Shown here: piece after piece, positions 7,895-16,878 of the stretch
How positions within the stretch are numbered: position 1 is the stretch's first letter
Layout: the number at the start of each line of letters is the position of its first letter
Assembly: GCF_021223605.1 (NCBI RefSeq)
Contig: NZ_CP075175.1
Span: 930,001 to 994,000 of the forward strand
DNA: 64,000 bases
Source of the DNA: Paenibacillus sp. 481
GTDB lineage: Bacteria > Bacillota > Bacilli > Paenibacillales > Paenibacillaceae
Direction of reading: 5' to 3'
Translations under genes and position numbers: made by a program
The notes under the pieces: model-generated
Database searches by the model: none
Told to the model about the DNA's origin: nothing
What the model saw: the letters and a program-made list of their open reading frames with translations, nothing else

Positions 7895-8863
7895 TTACAC
7901 CAAATGACAAGCAACTTGGTGCCCGCCACCTACGTCGCGGAATTGTGGGATTTCGTGCTTGCAAATATCTTTTACAAACGGGCAGCGAGTATGGAACTTG
8001 CAGCCAGACGGCGGATTCGCTGGGCTCGGAATATCACCTTGCAGCACGATACGTTCCGGTCTGCGAGTTGGGTCCGGCACAGGAACAGCCGATAACAAAG
8101 CTTGCGTGTAGGGATGCAACGGCTTTGTGAACAATTCATCACGTGGAGCCATCTCCACAAGTGAACCGAGATACATAACGCCGATGCGGTTACACAAATG
8201 CTCAACGACAGACAAGTCATGTGAAATGAACAAGTACGTTAAGTTCTTTTGCTCTTGCAAATCGCTAAGCAAGTTAATAATTTGCGCTTGAATCGATACG
8301 TCAAGCGCCGATACCGGCTCATCGGCTACGATAAATTCCGGATTCATAATAAGTGCACGCGCAATTCCGATCCGTTGACGCTGTCCGCCTGAGAACTCGT
8401 GCGGATAACGATCAATATGATACGGTGCCAAACCACAAATCGTCAAAATTTCTTTAACGCGATCGCGGATTTCAGACTTCGAAACGATGCCGTGGTCCAC
8501 TAACGCCTCACCGATTGCTTCCCCGATGTTAATACGCGGATTCAAGGAGCTGTATGGGTCTTGGAATACAAGCTGCATCTTCGGACGCATGCTGCGAAGC
8601 TCTTTTTTCGACAAATCATGCAGCTCGACGCCATTAAAAAGAACCTTGCCAGCTGTTTTGTCTAACAAACGCAAAATCGTGCGTCCTGTTGTTGATTTAC
8701 CACAGCCGGATTCCCCTACTAGACCTAGTGACTCACCCTTTTGCAACGTAAAGGAAACATCATCAACCGCTTTAACATTACCTATGGTACGGCCAAGGAA
8801 ACCGCCTTGGATGGGGAAGTATTTTTTAAGGTTTTCTACTTGTAACAGTGGTGCTTGACTCAT
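7895..8863 (-). CDS. oppF: oligopeptide ABC transporter ATPase (OppF type)
   Basis: A 322-residue ATPase, one of the two energising subunits of a dipeptide/oligopeptide importer. Walker A is GESGCGKST, the signature is FSGGQRQR and Walker B is FIVADEP. The C-terminal extension has the conserved cysteines of OppD/OppF proteins (GCKFHTRCPF and later Cys), which form a structural or Fe-S site in this family. The start overlaps the oppD stop (ATGA), so the two are translationally coupled. It is the last gene of the operon. Substrate range (dipeptide, oligopeptide or other) cannot be set from this subunit. Confidence 0.94.
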   Translation of the reverse strand: MSQAPLLQVENLKKYFPIQGGFLGRTIGNVKAVDDVSFTLQKGESLGLVGESGCGKSTTGRTILRLLDKTAGKVLFNGVELHDLSKKELRSMRPKMQLVFQDPYSSLNPRINIGEAIGEALVDHGIVSKSEIRDRVKEILTICGLAPYHIDRYPHEFSGGQRQRIGIARALIMNPEFIVADEPVSALDVSIQAQIINLLSDLQEQKNLTYLFISHDLSVVEHLCNRIGVMYLGSLVEMAPRDELFTKPLHPYTQALLSAVPVPDPTRRPERIVLQGDIPSPANPPSGCKFHTRCPFVKDICKHEIPQFRDVGGGHQVACHLV

Positions 8864-9843
8864 TTCGCTTCCCCCTCCTTCTCATATAACCAGCATGCAG
8901 CTTTATGACCTTCACCATAAGTGTTCAATGTCGGTTGAGTTTCTGTACAAATCGCCATGCAGTGCTCGCAACGGTCATTGAAATAGCAGTTATTACCTAG
9001 TTCAACCGGGTTCGGTACTTGTCCCGGAATCGTGTATAAACGCTTCTGACGTTGATTGATTACCGGCTTCGCACGCAACAAACCTTGCGTGTAAGGATGC
9101 TTCGGATTTTTGAACAACTCCATAACCGGAGCTTCTTCAATGACTTTGCCGGCATACATAACGACAACATAATCGGCCATTTCTGCTACGACACCAAGGT
9201 CGTGTGTAATCATCATAATCGAAGTATTAAATTCCTTCTTAATGTTACGCATCAAATCCAAAATTTGCGCCTGAATCGTAACATCAAGTGCAGTCGTAGG
9301 CTCATCTGCTACTAACAGCTTCGGTTCACAGCTTAACGACATCGCGATCATAATACGTTGACGCATACCGCCACTCAACTCATGCGGATAAGCGTTGAAA
9401 ATTTGCTCGGCACGCGGAATGCCAACCATATCAATCAGTTCAATCGCGCGTTTTTTCGCTGCTTGCTTGGACATTCCTTTATGCAAAATAAGCGGCTCTG
9501 TCAATTGTTCGCCGATTTTCAATACCGGGTTCAATGACGTCATCGGCTCTTGGAAAATCATCGCGATTTCGTTACCACGAATGTGACGCATTTCGCGCTC
9601 TTTTATTTTCAATAAATCTTGGCCTTTATATAAAATTTCTCCGCCTTCAACTTTACCAGGCGCTCCAACAAGACGCATCAACGACATGGCCGTAACGCTC
9701 TTGCCACAACCTGATTCACCGACGACACATACCGTTTCACCTTCACGAATTGAGAAGCTGACATCGTTAACCGCTTTCACGACTCCGGCTCCGGTATAGA
9801 AGTTTGTGCGCAGATTGCGAAATTCGATTAAGTTATTTGCCAT
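8860..9843 (-). CDS. oppD: oligopeptide ABC transporter ATPase (OppD type)
   Basis: A 327-residue ATPase. Walker A is GESGCGKSV, the signature LSGGMRQR is characteristic of OppD, and Walker B is LLVADEP. The C-terminal oligopeptide-transporter extension carries the cysteine cluster NNCYFNDRCEHC. An AGGAGAAACGAT ribosome binding region precedes the ATG. The gene sits 10 bp after oppC and overlaps oppF by four bases, so OppD and OppF are made together and form the heterodimeric ATPase of the importer. Confidence 0.94.
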   Translation of the reverse strand: MANNLIEFRNLRTNFYTGAGVVKAVNDVSFSIREGETVCVVGESGCGKSVTAMSLMRLVGAPGKVEGGEILYKGQDLLKIKEREMRHIRGNEIAMIFQEPMTSLNPVLKIGEQLTEPLILHKGMSKQAAKKRAIELIDMVGIPRAEQIFNAYPHELSGGMRQRIMIAMSLSCEPKLLVADEPTTALDVTIQAQILDLMRNIKKEFNTSIMMITHDLGVVAEMADYVVVMYAGKVIEEAPVMELFKNPKHPYTQGLLRAKPVINQRQKRLYTIPGQVPNPVELGNNCYFNDRCEHCMAICTETQPTLNTYGEGHKAACWLYEKEGEAK

Positions 9844-9853
9844 ATCGTTTCTC

Positions 9854-10780
9854 CTACCTCTTCATTTTCGGATCAAGTGCATCACGCAAAGCATCGCCGA
9901 TAATGTTAATAGATACTACAGTTAAGAAAATACATACTCCTGGTGGTACCCATAACCACGGACGTGTCTTAAAATCATACATGTTATTCGCCGCTGAAAT
10001 CATGTTACCCCACGATGGAGTAGGTGGAACAACACCTAAACCCAAGTAGCTCAATACGGATTCGGACAAAATGGAGCCACCGACAAGCAATGTACCTACA
10101 ACGATAATAAGTGGGAACGTGTTTGGCAGCAAATGCTTGAAAATTTTGCGGCTATCACGAATACCTAGTACTTCTGCTGCTTGCATAAACTCTTGCTCAC
10201 GCAACATCAAGATTTGTCCGCGTATAAGGCGGGCAAGACTCGGCCACGATAGCAGCCCGAGCAAAAACATAACGATGTAAATACGTTGGTCTGGTGGAAC
10301 TTTTAAATCCGATAACAAGGCACCTAATATAATTAGAAGTGGTAGCGATGGTATAGACATCATGATATCTGTAAATCTCATTACAATTGTGTCTACCCAG
10401 CCTTTATAAAATCCTGATATCGCTCCCAAAATACTCCCGATACTTACAGCTACGACCATCGCTACTAGACCAACAAGCAAAGATACTTGTCCAGCTAGCA
10501 TAACTCGTAGGAAGATGTCGCGTCCTAGCGCATCTGTCCCCATCCAATGATCCATACTTGGCGCTTTATATCGATTAGCAATGTTTCTCGTTTCTAGGTC
10601 ATAGGGCGACAAGCTCGGACCGATAAAACAAACGATGAACATCAAAGTAAGAACAATAAATCCACCCATTGCGAATTTATTCTTACGCACTTGCTTAAAA
10701 GCCAACCTCCATGGGGAAGCAGGTTTCGTTTGCGGCACCTTAGCACCTGCTGTAATTGGATTAGCTACAGTTTGCGACAC
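9854..10780 (-). CDS. oppC: oligopeptide ABC transporter permease (OppC type)
   Basis: A 308-residue permease. A hydrophilic N-terminus is followed by a first membrane segment (about 35-58), the OppC N-terminal domain ending in HWMGTDALGRDIF, and five further segments. The EAA loop (EQEFMQAAEVLGI...HLLPN) that contacts the ATPases is present. The start is a GTG at 10780 with GGGGAG upstream. It pairs with the OppB-type permease 15 bp upstream to form the translocation channel. Confidence 0.93.
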   Translation of the reverse strand: MSQTVANPITAGAKVPQTKPASPWRLAFKQVRKNKFAMGGFIVLTLMFIVCFIGPSLSPYDLETRNIANRYKAPSMDHWMGTDALGRDIFLRVMLAGQVSLLVGLVAMVVAVSIGSILGAISGFYKGWVDTIVMRFTDIMMSIPSLPLLIILGALLSDLKVPPDQRIYIVMFLLGLLSWPSLARLIRGQILMLREQEFMQAAEVLGIRDSRKIFKHLLPNTFPLIIVVGTLLVGGSILSESVLSYLGLGVVPPTPSWGNMISAANNMYDFKTRPWLWVPPGVCIFLTVVSINIIGDALRDALDPKMKR

Positions 10781-10795
10781 ACTAAACTCCCCTTT

Positions 10796-11752
10796 CTATT
10801 TCAAGCGTACGCGCGGATCTGCAACGCGGTACAACAAGTCTGCAATGTAGTTACCAAACACGGTCAAGAGAGCAATAAACATTGTATAACCCATCGCTAA
10901 GAAGTAATCACGCGTGTTTATCGCAGCCAAGTTAATTTGACCAATGCCCGGCCAGTTGAAGATTTTCTCTGTGATCATCGCACCTGCAAACAATCCCGGC
11001 AGTTCAATACCAAGAAGCGTAATTGCAGGCAGCATTGCATTGCGAAGTGCGTGTTTGAAAATAACTTTCCACTCTGACAATCCTTTTGCTCTTGCTGTAC
11101 GAATATAGTCTTGGCGAATTACTTCCAGCATGCTCGTTCTGAAATAGCGTGTAAGACTTCCCACATTAAGCGCTGTTAATACAATAACAGGAAGCATAAG
11201 GTGATGTGTCAAATCTACAAATTTCCCCCATCCTGTAGCCTCGGAACCTGATGTATACATTCCGCCGATCGGGAAGATGGTATTGTCTACGGCCAATAAT
11301 TTTATCGCAAACAATCCGACGAAAAATGATGGTAATGACATTAGTGCAAATACGATAAAGGTAACAGCCCCATCAAAGAAGGAATACTGCTTAATCGCTG
11401 TGAACACCCCAACTACTATGGCTATGGCCCAACTGAGAACTAATACGATGGCTGCAATCATAAACGAATTCCACATGTAACGGTCAAGGACAGTCGTCAC
11501 ATCTTGTTTATGCTGCAAGGACATACCCAAGTCACCTTTTAAAGTATTCGTAGCCCAAATAACGTAACGCTCAGGCAATGGCTTGTTTAAGCCATGCAAT
11601 TCTTTTAACTCTTCTGCGCGCTCTTTGGAGATGGTTGGGTTGGCATCGATAAAGTTTCCGGGTGCCAATGCAAATACGGTAAATAGAACAATTGATATAC
11701 CGATTAGCGTCGGAATTAGTTGCAACAGCCGCCGCAAGGCGTATTGTGTCAT
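10796..11752 (-). CDS. oppB: oligopeptide ABC transporter permease (OppB type)
   Basis: A 318-residue permease with six predicted membrane segments, beginning with the typical YALRRLLQLIPTLIGIS first segment. The EAA loop reads DYIRTARAKGLSE...HALRNAMLP. The start chosen is the ATG at 11752, directly after an AGGAGG sequence; a longer frame to 11806 has no ribosome binding site and adds an atypical N-terminus. The gene follows the binding-protein gene by about 80 bp. Confidence 0.93.
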   Translation of the reverse strand: MTQYALRRLLQLIPTLIGISIVLFTVFALAPGNFIDANPTISKERAEELKELHGLNKPLPERYVIWATNTLKGDLGMSLQHKQDVTTVLDRYMWNSFMIAAIVLVLSWAIAIVVGVFTAIKQYSFFDGAVTFIVFALMSLPSFFVGLFAIKLLAVDNTIFPIGGMYTSGSEATGWGKFVDLTHHLMLPVIVLTALNVGSLTRYFRTSMLEVIRQDYIRTARAKGLSEWKVIFKHALRNAMLPAITLLGIELPGLFAGAMITEKIFNWPGIGQINLAAINTRDYFLAMGYTMFIALLTVFGNYIADLLYRVADPRVRLK

Positions 11753-11830
11753 AAATATTCCTCCTATGTTTATATAAACCCAAATGCCCAGCCTGCGGCT
11801 GAGCATTTGGTATACAGCATGTTACCAAGA

Positions 11831-13573
11831 TTACTGAATTGTGATCGTTTGTAAATCAAATGTGAAATCTTTGTATGGCGAGATGTCAAATCCTTTAAGA
11901 CGATCGCTGATCGGCCACATGTCACGACGTTGGTACATGAAGATGTATGGCAAATCTTTGTTCAATTCTTGATACAACTCATGGAAGATTAGCTTGCGCT
12001 TCTCTGGATCAATCTCTTTACCCGCTTTTGTAAACAACTCGTCTACTTTTTTGTTGGAGTAGCCGTCATCATTTTGCGAGCCACCAGTACCGAACACGTT
12101 TTGTCCAACTTGTGGATCTGGAGTCAAGGACCAAGCCATAAACGCCATATCGAAGTCGCCTTTTTTACGCTTATCTTTAACAGCGTTGAAATCCATTACT
12201 TCAGCTACAAAGTCGATGCCGAGTTGCTTGTAGTTGTCTTGTGCAACCGGAATAATCGCATCGTTGACTTCACTTTCAGCTGCTGCGGAGAAGATGATCT
12301 TGAATTTCTCGCCATTCTTCTCGCGGATACCGTCAGCGCCAACTTTCCAGCCAGCTTCTTCAAGTAGTTGTTTCGCTTTTTCAAGATCGAAGTTATACTT
12401 CGTAACTTCATCTGTGTATGACCATGAAAGCTTCGATTGTGGAACATCAATCACATCTGCATATCCTTGGAACACCGCATCAACGATCTCTTGACGGTTC
12501 AAGCCATAAGCCAATGCTTGACGTACCTTCTGGTCTTTAAACTTGTCTTTTTTGTGGTTAAAGGCAATGTAGCCATAGCCATTCGTAGGATACAAGTTAA
12601 CATTCAAGAATCCTAAATCTTTCAATTGAGTAACAGCATCTACAGAAACTGTAATGTCATCCAAATCCGTTTCGCCTGTTTGGAGCAACTGGATATTTGT
12701 ATCTTTGTTCGTAAACTTGTAGATTAACTTGTTTACTTTTGGTTTACCGCCATGGTAATGCTCGTTTGCAACCAAGACAGCTTCTTGGCCTGCTGTAAAC
12801 TTCTCAAGCTTGTAACGACCATTTCCAAGTGGATTTGTATAGAAATTTGTAAAATCTAAGCTACCTTGTTTGTAGTCCTTACCATAGTAAGCTTTAGAAA
12901 GAATACCTAGTTGTCCGAGTGTATTCAGAGCTGTAGCCTTCTGTTCTGTTGTTGTAATGCTAATCGTACGAGGATCAACAACCTTAACTCCTGAAATGGA
13001 CGTTGCTTTACCTGCTTTATAATCTACGCCGCCTTTAATTGGCGCATAAAGTTCGATGTCACTTGGTCCATCATAAGCTTTGTCATAGTAAACATGCATC
13101 GAGAAGGCAACATCCTCTGCTGTAAGAGCAGTACCGTCACTAAACTTCAAGCCTTCTTTAAGCTTAAACGTATACGTCAGCTTATCGTCAGAAATCGTGT
13201 AGCTCTCCGCCAAGTCCTCGGAATACGAGCCGTCTTTTTGAATTTCAAACAGATAGTTGAACATGGAATCTGCAACATATCTGTCGTATTGTGACTCTGC
13301 ATGCGTAGGCAAGAATATGCCTGATGGAGCACCTATACCGAGAATCATTGAATCTTTGCGCGCCTTTGCAACGTCAGGAACTGCTGCTGGGTTCGAGGCA
13401 GGGATAACACCCTCGGATACGAGTTCTTCTTTAGCAGCTCCAGATTCAGCAGGTGTTTGTGTCGACTGACTTGCATCTTTCTTGTCGCCCTCAGATTTGG
13501 AACCACCGCATGCAGACAACACTAGCGTGAGTGCCATAGTCAAACTAAGTAGCATTAGCAATTTCTTCTTCAT
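11831..13573 (-). CDS. oppA: peptide ABC transporter substrate-binding lipoprotein
   Basis: A 580-residue SBP family 5 protein. The N-terminus is a lipoprotein signal peptide with lipobox LSAC (Cys about residue 22), followed by a Ser/Thr/Ala-rich linker to about residue 70. The mature domain keeps family landmarks: LAESYTISDD, the FKLKEGLKFSDGTALTAEDV segment (family signature) and DVKFS-like ADDVAF. The ATG is preceded by AGGGGGCG. As first gene of the operon it captures peptides at the outer face of the membrane and hands them to the OppBC channel. Ligand specificity is unknown; nickel or sugar binding is less likely given the neighbours. Confidence 0.93.
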   Translation of the reverse strand: MKKKLLMLLSLTMALTLVLSACGGSKSEGDKKDASQSTQTPAESGAAKEELVSEGVIPASNPAAVPDVAKARKDSMILGIGAPSGIFLPTHAESQYDRYVADSMFNYLFEIQKDGSYSEDLAESYTISDDKLTYTFKLKEGLKFSDGTALTAEDVAFSMHVYYDKAYDGPSDIELYAPIKGGVDYKAGKATSISGVKVVDPRTISITTTEQKATALNTLGQLGILSKAYYGKDYKQGSLDFTNFYTNPLGNGRYKLEKFTAGQEAVLVANEHYHGGKPKVNKLIYKFTNKDTNIQLLQTGETDLDDITVSVDAVTQLKDLGFLNVNLYPTNGYGYIAFNHKKDKFKDQKVRQALAYGLNRQEIVDAVFQGYADVIDVPQSKLSWSYTDEVTKYNFDLEKAKQLLEEAGWKVGADGIREKNGEKFKIIFSAAAESEVNDAIIPVAQDNYKQLGIDFVAEVMDFNAVKDKRKKGDFDMAFMAWSLTPDPQVGQNVFGTGGSQNDDGYSNKKVDELFTKAGKEIDPEKRKLIFHELYQELNKDLPYIFMYQRRDMWPISDRLKGFDISPYKDFTFDLQTITIQ

Positions 13574-14092
13574 AACGTTCGCCCCCTATTAATATCTAAG
13601 ATGTTATATGAACATTTTATTACTACTAACTACATTATATTTAATCAAAAAAATGTATAACTATGATTATTATGATAGATGAAAAGTTTCGTTTTATTTT
13701 TATAGAACGGTGGTCAAATAAACTCCATACGACAAGGTTCCATAAGCAGGAAACGAATGATTTTTCACTATATTACTTGATAGTGAGCCTTTTGTAAATG
13801 CCTATGTAAGCTTTATATTAAAAGATTTTAATATTTTCTCGATAACTTTTTTTTATCAAATTCAGACAACATTCGTATAAGTAGAGAGAAAATATGACAA
13901 TTGTATTGATATTATCATGTATTTCGCTTGAAATGTCCTCTATTAGAAAATTTTTTGCGACTCTGTCCTTCTATTAAGAGCATTCTTCCATGACATGTTA
14001 CTTGCATAAAATTTGCATAAAACTTGCATTCCTTTTTCATAGCATTTACATGATGTGATTTTCTGCATAGCTACACGGCCTTGAACGCAAAA
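13574..14092. other. long AT-rich region upstream of the peptide importer
   Basis: No gene is seen in these ~520 bases. A TATAAT box lies on the minus strand at 13639-13634, about 60 bases before the oppA ATG, but a convincing -35 box is missing, so activator control is possible. Near 14003-14031 the motif TTGCAT recurs three times (TTGCATAAAA, TTGCATAAAA, TTGCAT). No riboswitch fold was recognised. Confidence 0.4.
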
Positions 14093-14132
14093 AAGTCTCG
14101 TTCGCAGGCTTATAGGGCCTACGACGAGACTT
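14093..14132 (-). terminator. terminator of the polysaccharide deacetylase gene
   Basis: AAAGTCTCGT at the left pairs with ACGAGACTTT at the right across a GC-rich loop (GTAGGCCCTATAAGCCTGCG pairs internally). On the minus strand it is followed by TTTTTTGCG. It begins about 20 bases past the deacetylase stop. Confidence 0.85.
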
Positions 14133-14151
14133 TACATATATTGGTTAATAG

Positions 14152-15528
14152 TTACAATATATTAGGCGTTTTTCCAACTCTATTACTCGGATTTATTAAT
14201 AAGCAGTCTGACGAATTGGAATCGAACGCATAATCGGTATGTTTTCCATAGCGCGCAAACAGCGTCTCTAATGACATTGCGGTAAGCTTCGGAACCAATT
14301 GCTCTTTATTTTGCCGTAGCCTGCGCTTCCCATGCGGATGAATAACACTCATAAGTAAGCGCAAATATTTACGCGATAACCAAGAAAATAGCCCTGGTGG
14401 TAAATCACGTACAGTAAAGCCAAACTGTTCAGGTCCACGATGGATCATACTAACTCCATACAATGCCTTTACATTCGAACATAGCTCTGGCCGCTCCGCC
14501 AAATATTCAGCCAACTCAGGCAATGCTTTTTCCGTTGCTCTAATCATTTGGATCGCAATCTGCATTTCTGAGCGTGCATGCCTACCAATTTCAAATAGAC
14601 GTTTATTATCGAAATGAAGCTCCAACACTTGATCGTCCCGTTTCAACTCTACCCCGTCATCGAGTAATAGTGATTCGCCATAATAAGGACGAACCCGAAA
14701 ATGAAACACCGGATCGCTTACATTTGTCGTTTTCATTCCGAACAGAAGATGGAAACCTTGCTCATAAGCTAGCCATATGCGAATAACGGATCGCTTCAAC
14801 CACGTCGGGTGAAGCGCACGGTATCGATCAGACGATTTGATTAATTCGTCAATCCGTACACATTTCAATTCACGCTCTTCCGCCCGCTGTAAAAATTGTT
14901 CCAGCGCGATCAGCATATTGGCCGGCGCTTCACGATCCGCACCTAGAGTGAGGCCACAATCATGCAGCAGTAGCACTTCTCCTCCACGGCATTTATGCAT
15001 CATACGATTGTATAACCGTTCAACCCCAACCTTTTTACGCCAATCATTAAACATGCCGGACCATAATATAATTTGCAAGTGGCCAAGATTACTAAAATCA
15101 AATAAATTCACGATTCCCCAAGGAGGACGATAATAAACCGGCCGTTTCCCTGTAGTATGTTCAATAATATCTGACGTTTTACGAATTTGACGTTTAACCG
15201 TCCTCGGACGCATGAGCCAATTTGTCTTATGCACGTAGTTATGAATACCGATCACATGACCTTCATCGTGCATGCGTTGTAACAATTCTGGATGCTTTTC
15301 TGCATAAACCCCGAGAACAAAAAATGTAGCCTTCGCATTATATTTGTTCAAAAGATCGAGTAACATCGGCGTATATACAGGATCTGGACCATCATCGAAT
15401 GTCAGAGCGAGCTCGTGGTCGCTGCGACCTTTTTTAAACACCCTAAAACCGAACAAGCGACTCACGATACCTGGGAGAAACGCATAAAACGTCAGGATGT
15501 AAAATCCCCACAATAAAATGAATTCCAT
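14152..15528 (-). CDS. polysaccharide deacetylase with a C-terminal extension
   Basis: A 458-residue protein. An N-terminal hydrophobic segment (about 1-22) anchors it in the membrane or serves as signal. The NodB deacetylase domain follows: TFDDGPDP (catalytic Asp and metal-binding Asp), HNYVH carrying the metal-binding histidines, RPPWG and a late LLHDCG. The family removes N- or O-acetyl groups from peptidoglycan, chitin-like or other surface glycans. Residues from about 240 to 458 form a basic, soluble extension that I do not recognise; it contains no known catalytic motif. The gene is monocistronic, divergent from the AI-2E-family gene. The glycan target is unknown. Confidence 0.88.
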   Translation of the reverse strand: MEFILLWGFYILTFYAFLPGIVSRLFGFRVFKKGRSDHELALTFDDGPDPVYTPMLLDLLNKYNAKATFFVLGVYAEKHPELLQRMHDEGHVIGIHNYVHKTNWLMRPRTVKRQIRKTSDIIEHTTGKRPVYYRPPWGIVNLFDFSNLGHLQIILWSGMFNDWRKKVGVERLYNRMMHKCRGGEVLLLHDCGLTLGADREAPANMLIALEQFLQRAEERELKCVRIDELIKSSDRYRALHPTWLKRSVIRIWLAYEQGFHLLFGMKTTNVSDPVFHFRVRPYYGESLLLDDGVELKRDDQVLELHFDNKRLFEIGRHARSEMQIAIQMIRATEKALPELAEYLAERPELCSNVKALYGVSMIHRGPEQFGFTVRDLPPGLFSWLSRKYLRLLMSVIHPHGKRRLRQNKEQLVPKLTAMSLETLFARYGKHTDYAFDSNSSDCLLINPSNRVGKTPNIL

Positions 15529-15662
15529 CCTACTTCCCCGTTTCGTTTTGTATCTTTTTCGTACTCTTTATTGTAACATATGGTGTGACAAAATAGGCAT
15601 ATCATTTCGTTTTGTTGTAAAATAGAAGCAGTACTTTATATGGAAATGAAGGAGTCTGATCA

Positions 15663-16835
15663 ATGCTCACTTTTTATCGAAAATATTGGCGGACCGCTTT
15701 TGACATTGCACTGATCATTTTAACGGTCTATCTCATCATGTACGGCTTTAGCTATTTATATGCGATCGCTGCACCGATCTTTTTAGCTTTGCTCGTGTTT
15801 GTGATGATTGAACCGTTGGCCCGCTTTTTGGCGCGGCGCGGGATGAACAAAGCAGCCGCATCCGCGATTTCGGTGCTTGTGTTCACATTAATCATTTTAA
15901 GCTCCATGTTCGGAGCAGGCTTAATCTTTATTAGTCAGATGAGTGAATTGCAAAACGCACTGCCTCAATATGGAGAAGCGTTGCAAAAGCAGGTTGTTAA
16001 TTTAGCGGCCTATTTGCAAACGAAGTACGAAGCACTCCCTAATGATGTATCGTTGAAAATTAAAGAATACGTCGGCGTCATTACACAAAAGGGCTCTGCG
16101 CTTGCTGTCACTTTTCTCGGATGGCTAGTCGGCAACCTTAAATCGTTCTCTACCTTTATTATGAATTTTGGTATCGCCATTATTTTAGCTTATTTTTTAA
16201 GCATTGAAATTGGCGATTGGAAACGGATTACGAAAGAAAAAACACCCCGTACTTTCAAAAATGCGTTTCATTTTTTGAAAGTAAACGTGTTTCGTGGCAT
16301 AGGCGCTTACTTAAAAGCACAACTTAAACTGATATCGATTACGTTTACGCTTGTGTTTGTATCGCTGCTTGGCTTAGGCGTGAACAACGCCTTCTCGATT
16401 GCGTTGCTGTCCGCCTTGTTTGATATTTTGCCGTTGTTAGGCATTCCGGTCATTTTCATTCCTTGGATTGTATACTTGTTGTTCATCGGGAATACATGGC
16501 TAGCCGTTTCACTAACCATTGTACTCGTCGTGGTCATGTTAACACGCCAGTTCTTGGAACCTAAGATCACAGGAAATACGCTTGGTGTGTCTGCCTTTAC
16601 GATGCTGTCTTTTATGATGATTTCGTTGTCTTTGTTCGGCGTTATGGGCTTAATTATGTCACCGATCTTGCTCATTCTCGTTAAGGCGCTTTACGATCAA
16701 GGATATTTGAAAAAATGGATTCGTATGCCTGCTGAGGAATTTGATGCTGATCCTTCTTCTAATGAGGCGAACACGGTTCAGGCTGTTGAGCAAACAGACG
16801 AGCAAGACCGCGGTACCGATCATCCCATAAAATAA
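15663..16835 (+). CDS. AI-2E/UPF0118-family membrane transporter
   Basis: A 390-residue membrane protein of the AI-2 exporter-like family (UPF0118). It has two N-terminal hydrophobic segments, a middle soluble/amphipathic section with QMSELQNALP, and a cluster of C-terminal membrane segments including the family motif ALLSALFDILPLLGIP and TRQFLEPKITGN. AAGGAG precedes the ATG. Some relatives are reported as Na+/H+ antiporters or signal exporters, so the substrate should be left open. The C-terminal tail of about 35 residues is polar and acidic. A terminator follows directly. Confidence 0.88.
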   Translation: MLTFYRKYWRTAFDIALIILTVYLIMYGFSYLYAIAAPIFLALLVFVMIEPLARFLARRGMNKAAASAISVLVFTLIILSSMFGAGLIFISQMSELQNALPQYGEALQKQVVNLAAYLQTKYEALPNDVSLKIKEYVGVITQKGSALAVTFLGWLVGNLKSFSTFIMNFGIAIILAYFLSIEIGDWKRITKEKTPRTFKNAFHFLKVNVFRGIGAYLKAQLKLISITFTLVFVSLLGLGVNNAFSIALLSALFDILPLLGIPVIFIPWIVYLLFIGNTWLAVSLTIVLVVVMLTRQFLEPKITGNTLGVSAFTMLSFMMISLSLFGVMGLIMSPILLILVKALYDQGYLKKWIRMPAEEFDADPSSNEANTVQAVEQTDEQDRGTDHPIK

Positions 16836-16841
16836 TATATG

Positions 16842-16878
16842 AAATAGAGCCGCTCGTTGTCCCCGAGCGGCTCTATTT
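16842..16878. terminator. bidirectional terminator
   Basis: AAATAGAGCCGCTCG (16842-16856) pairs perfectly with CGAGCGGCTCTATTT (16864-16878). It serves the plus-strand transporter gene and the minus-strand PBP gene; its stem overlaps the PBP stop codon. Confidence 0.9.
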
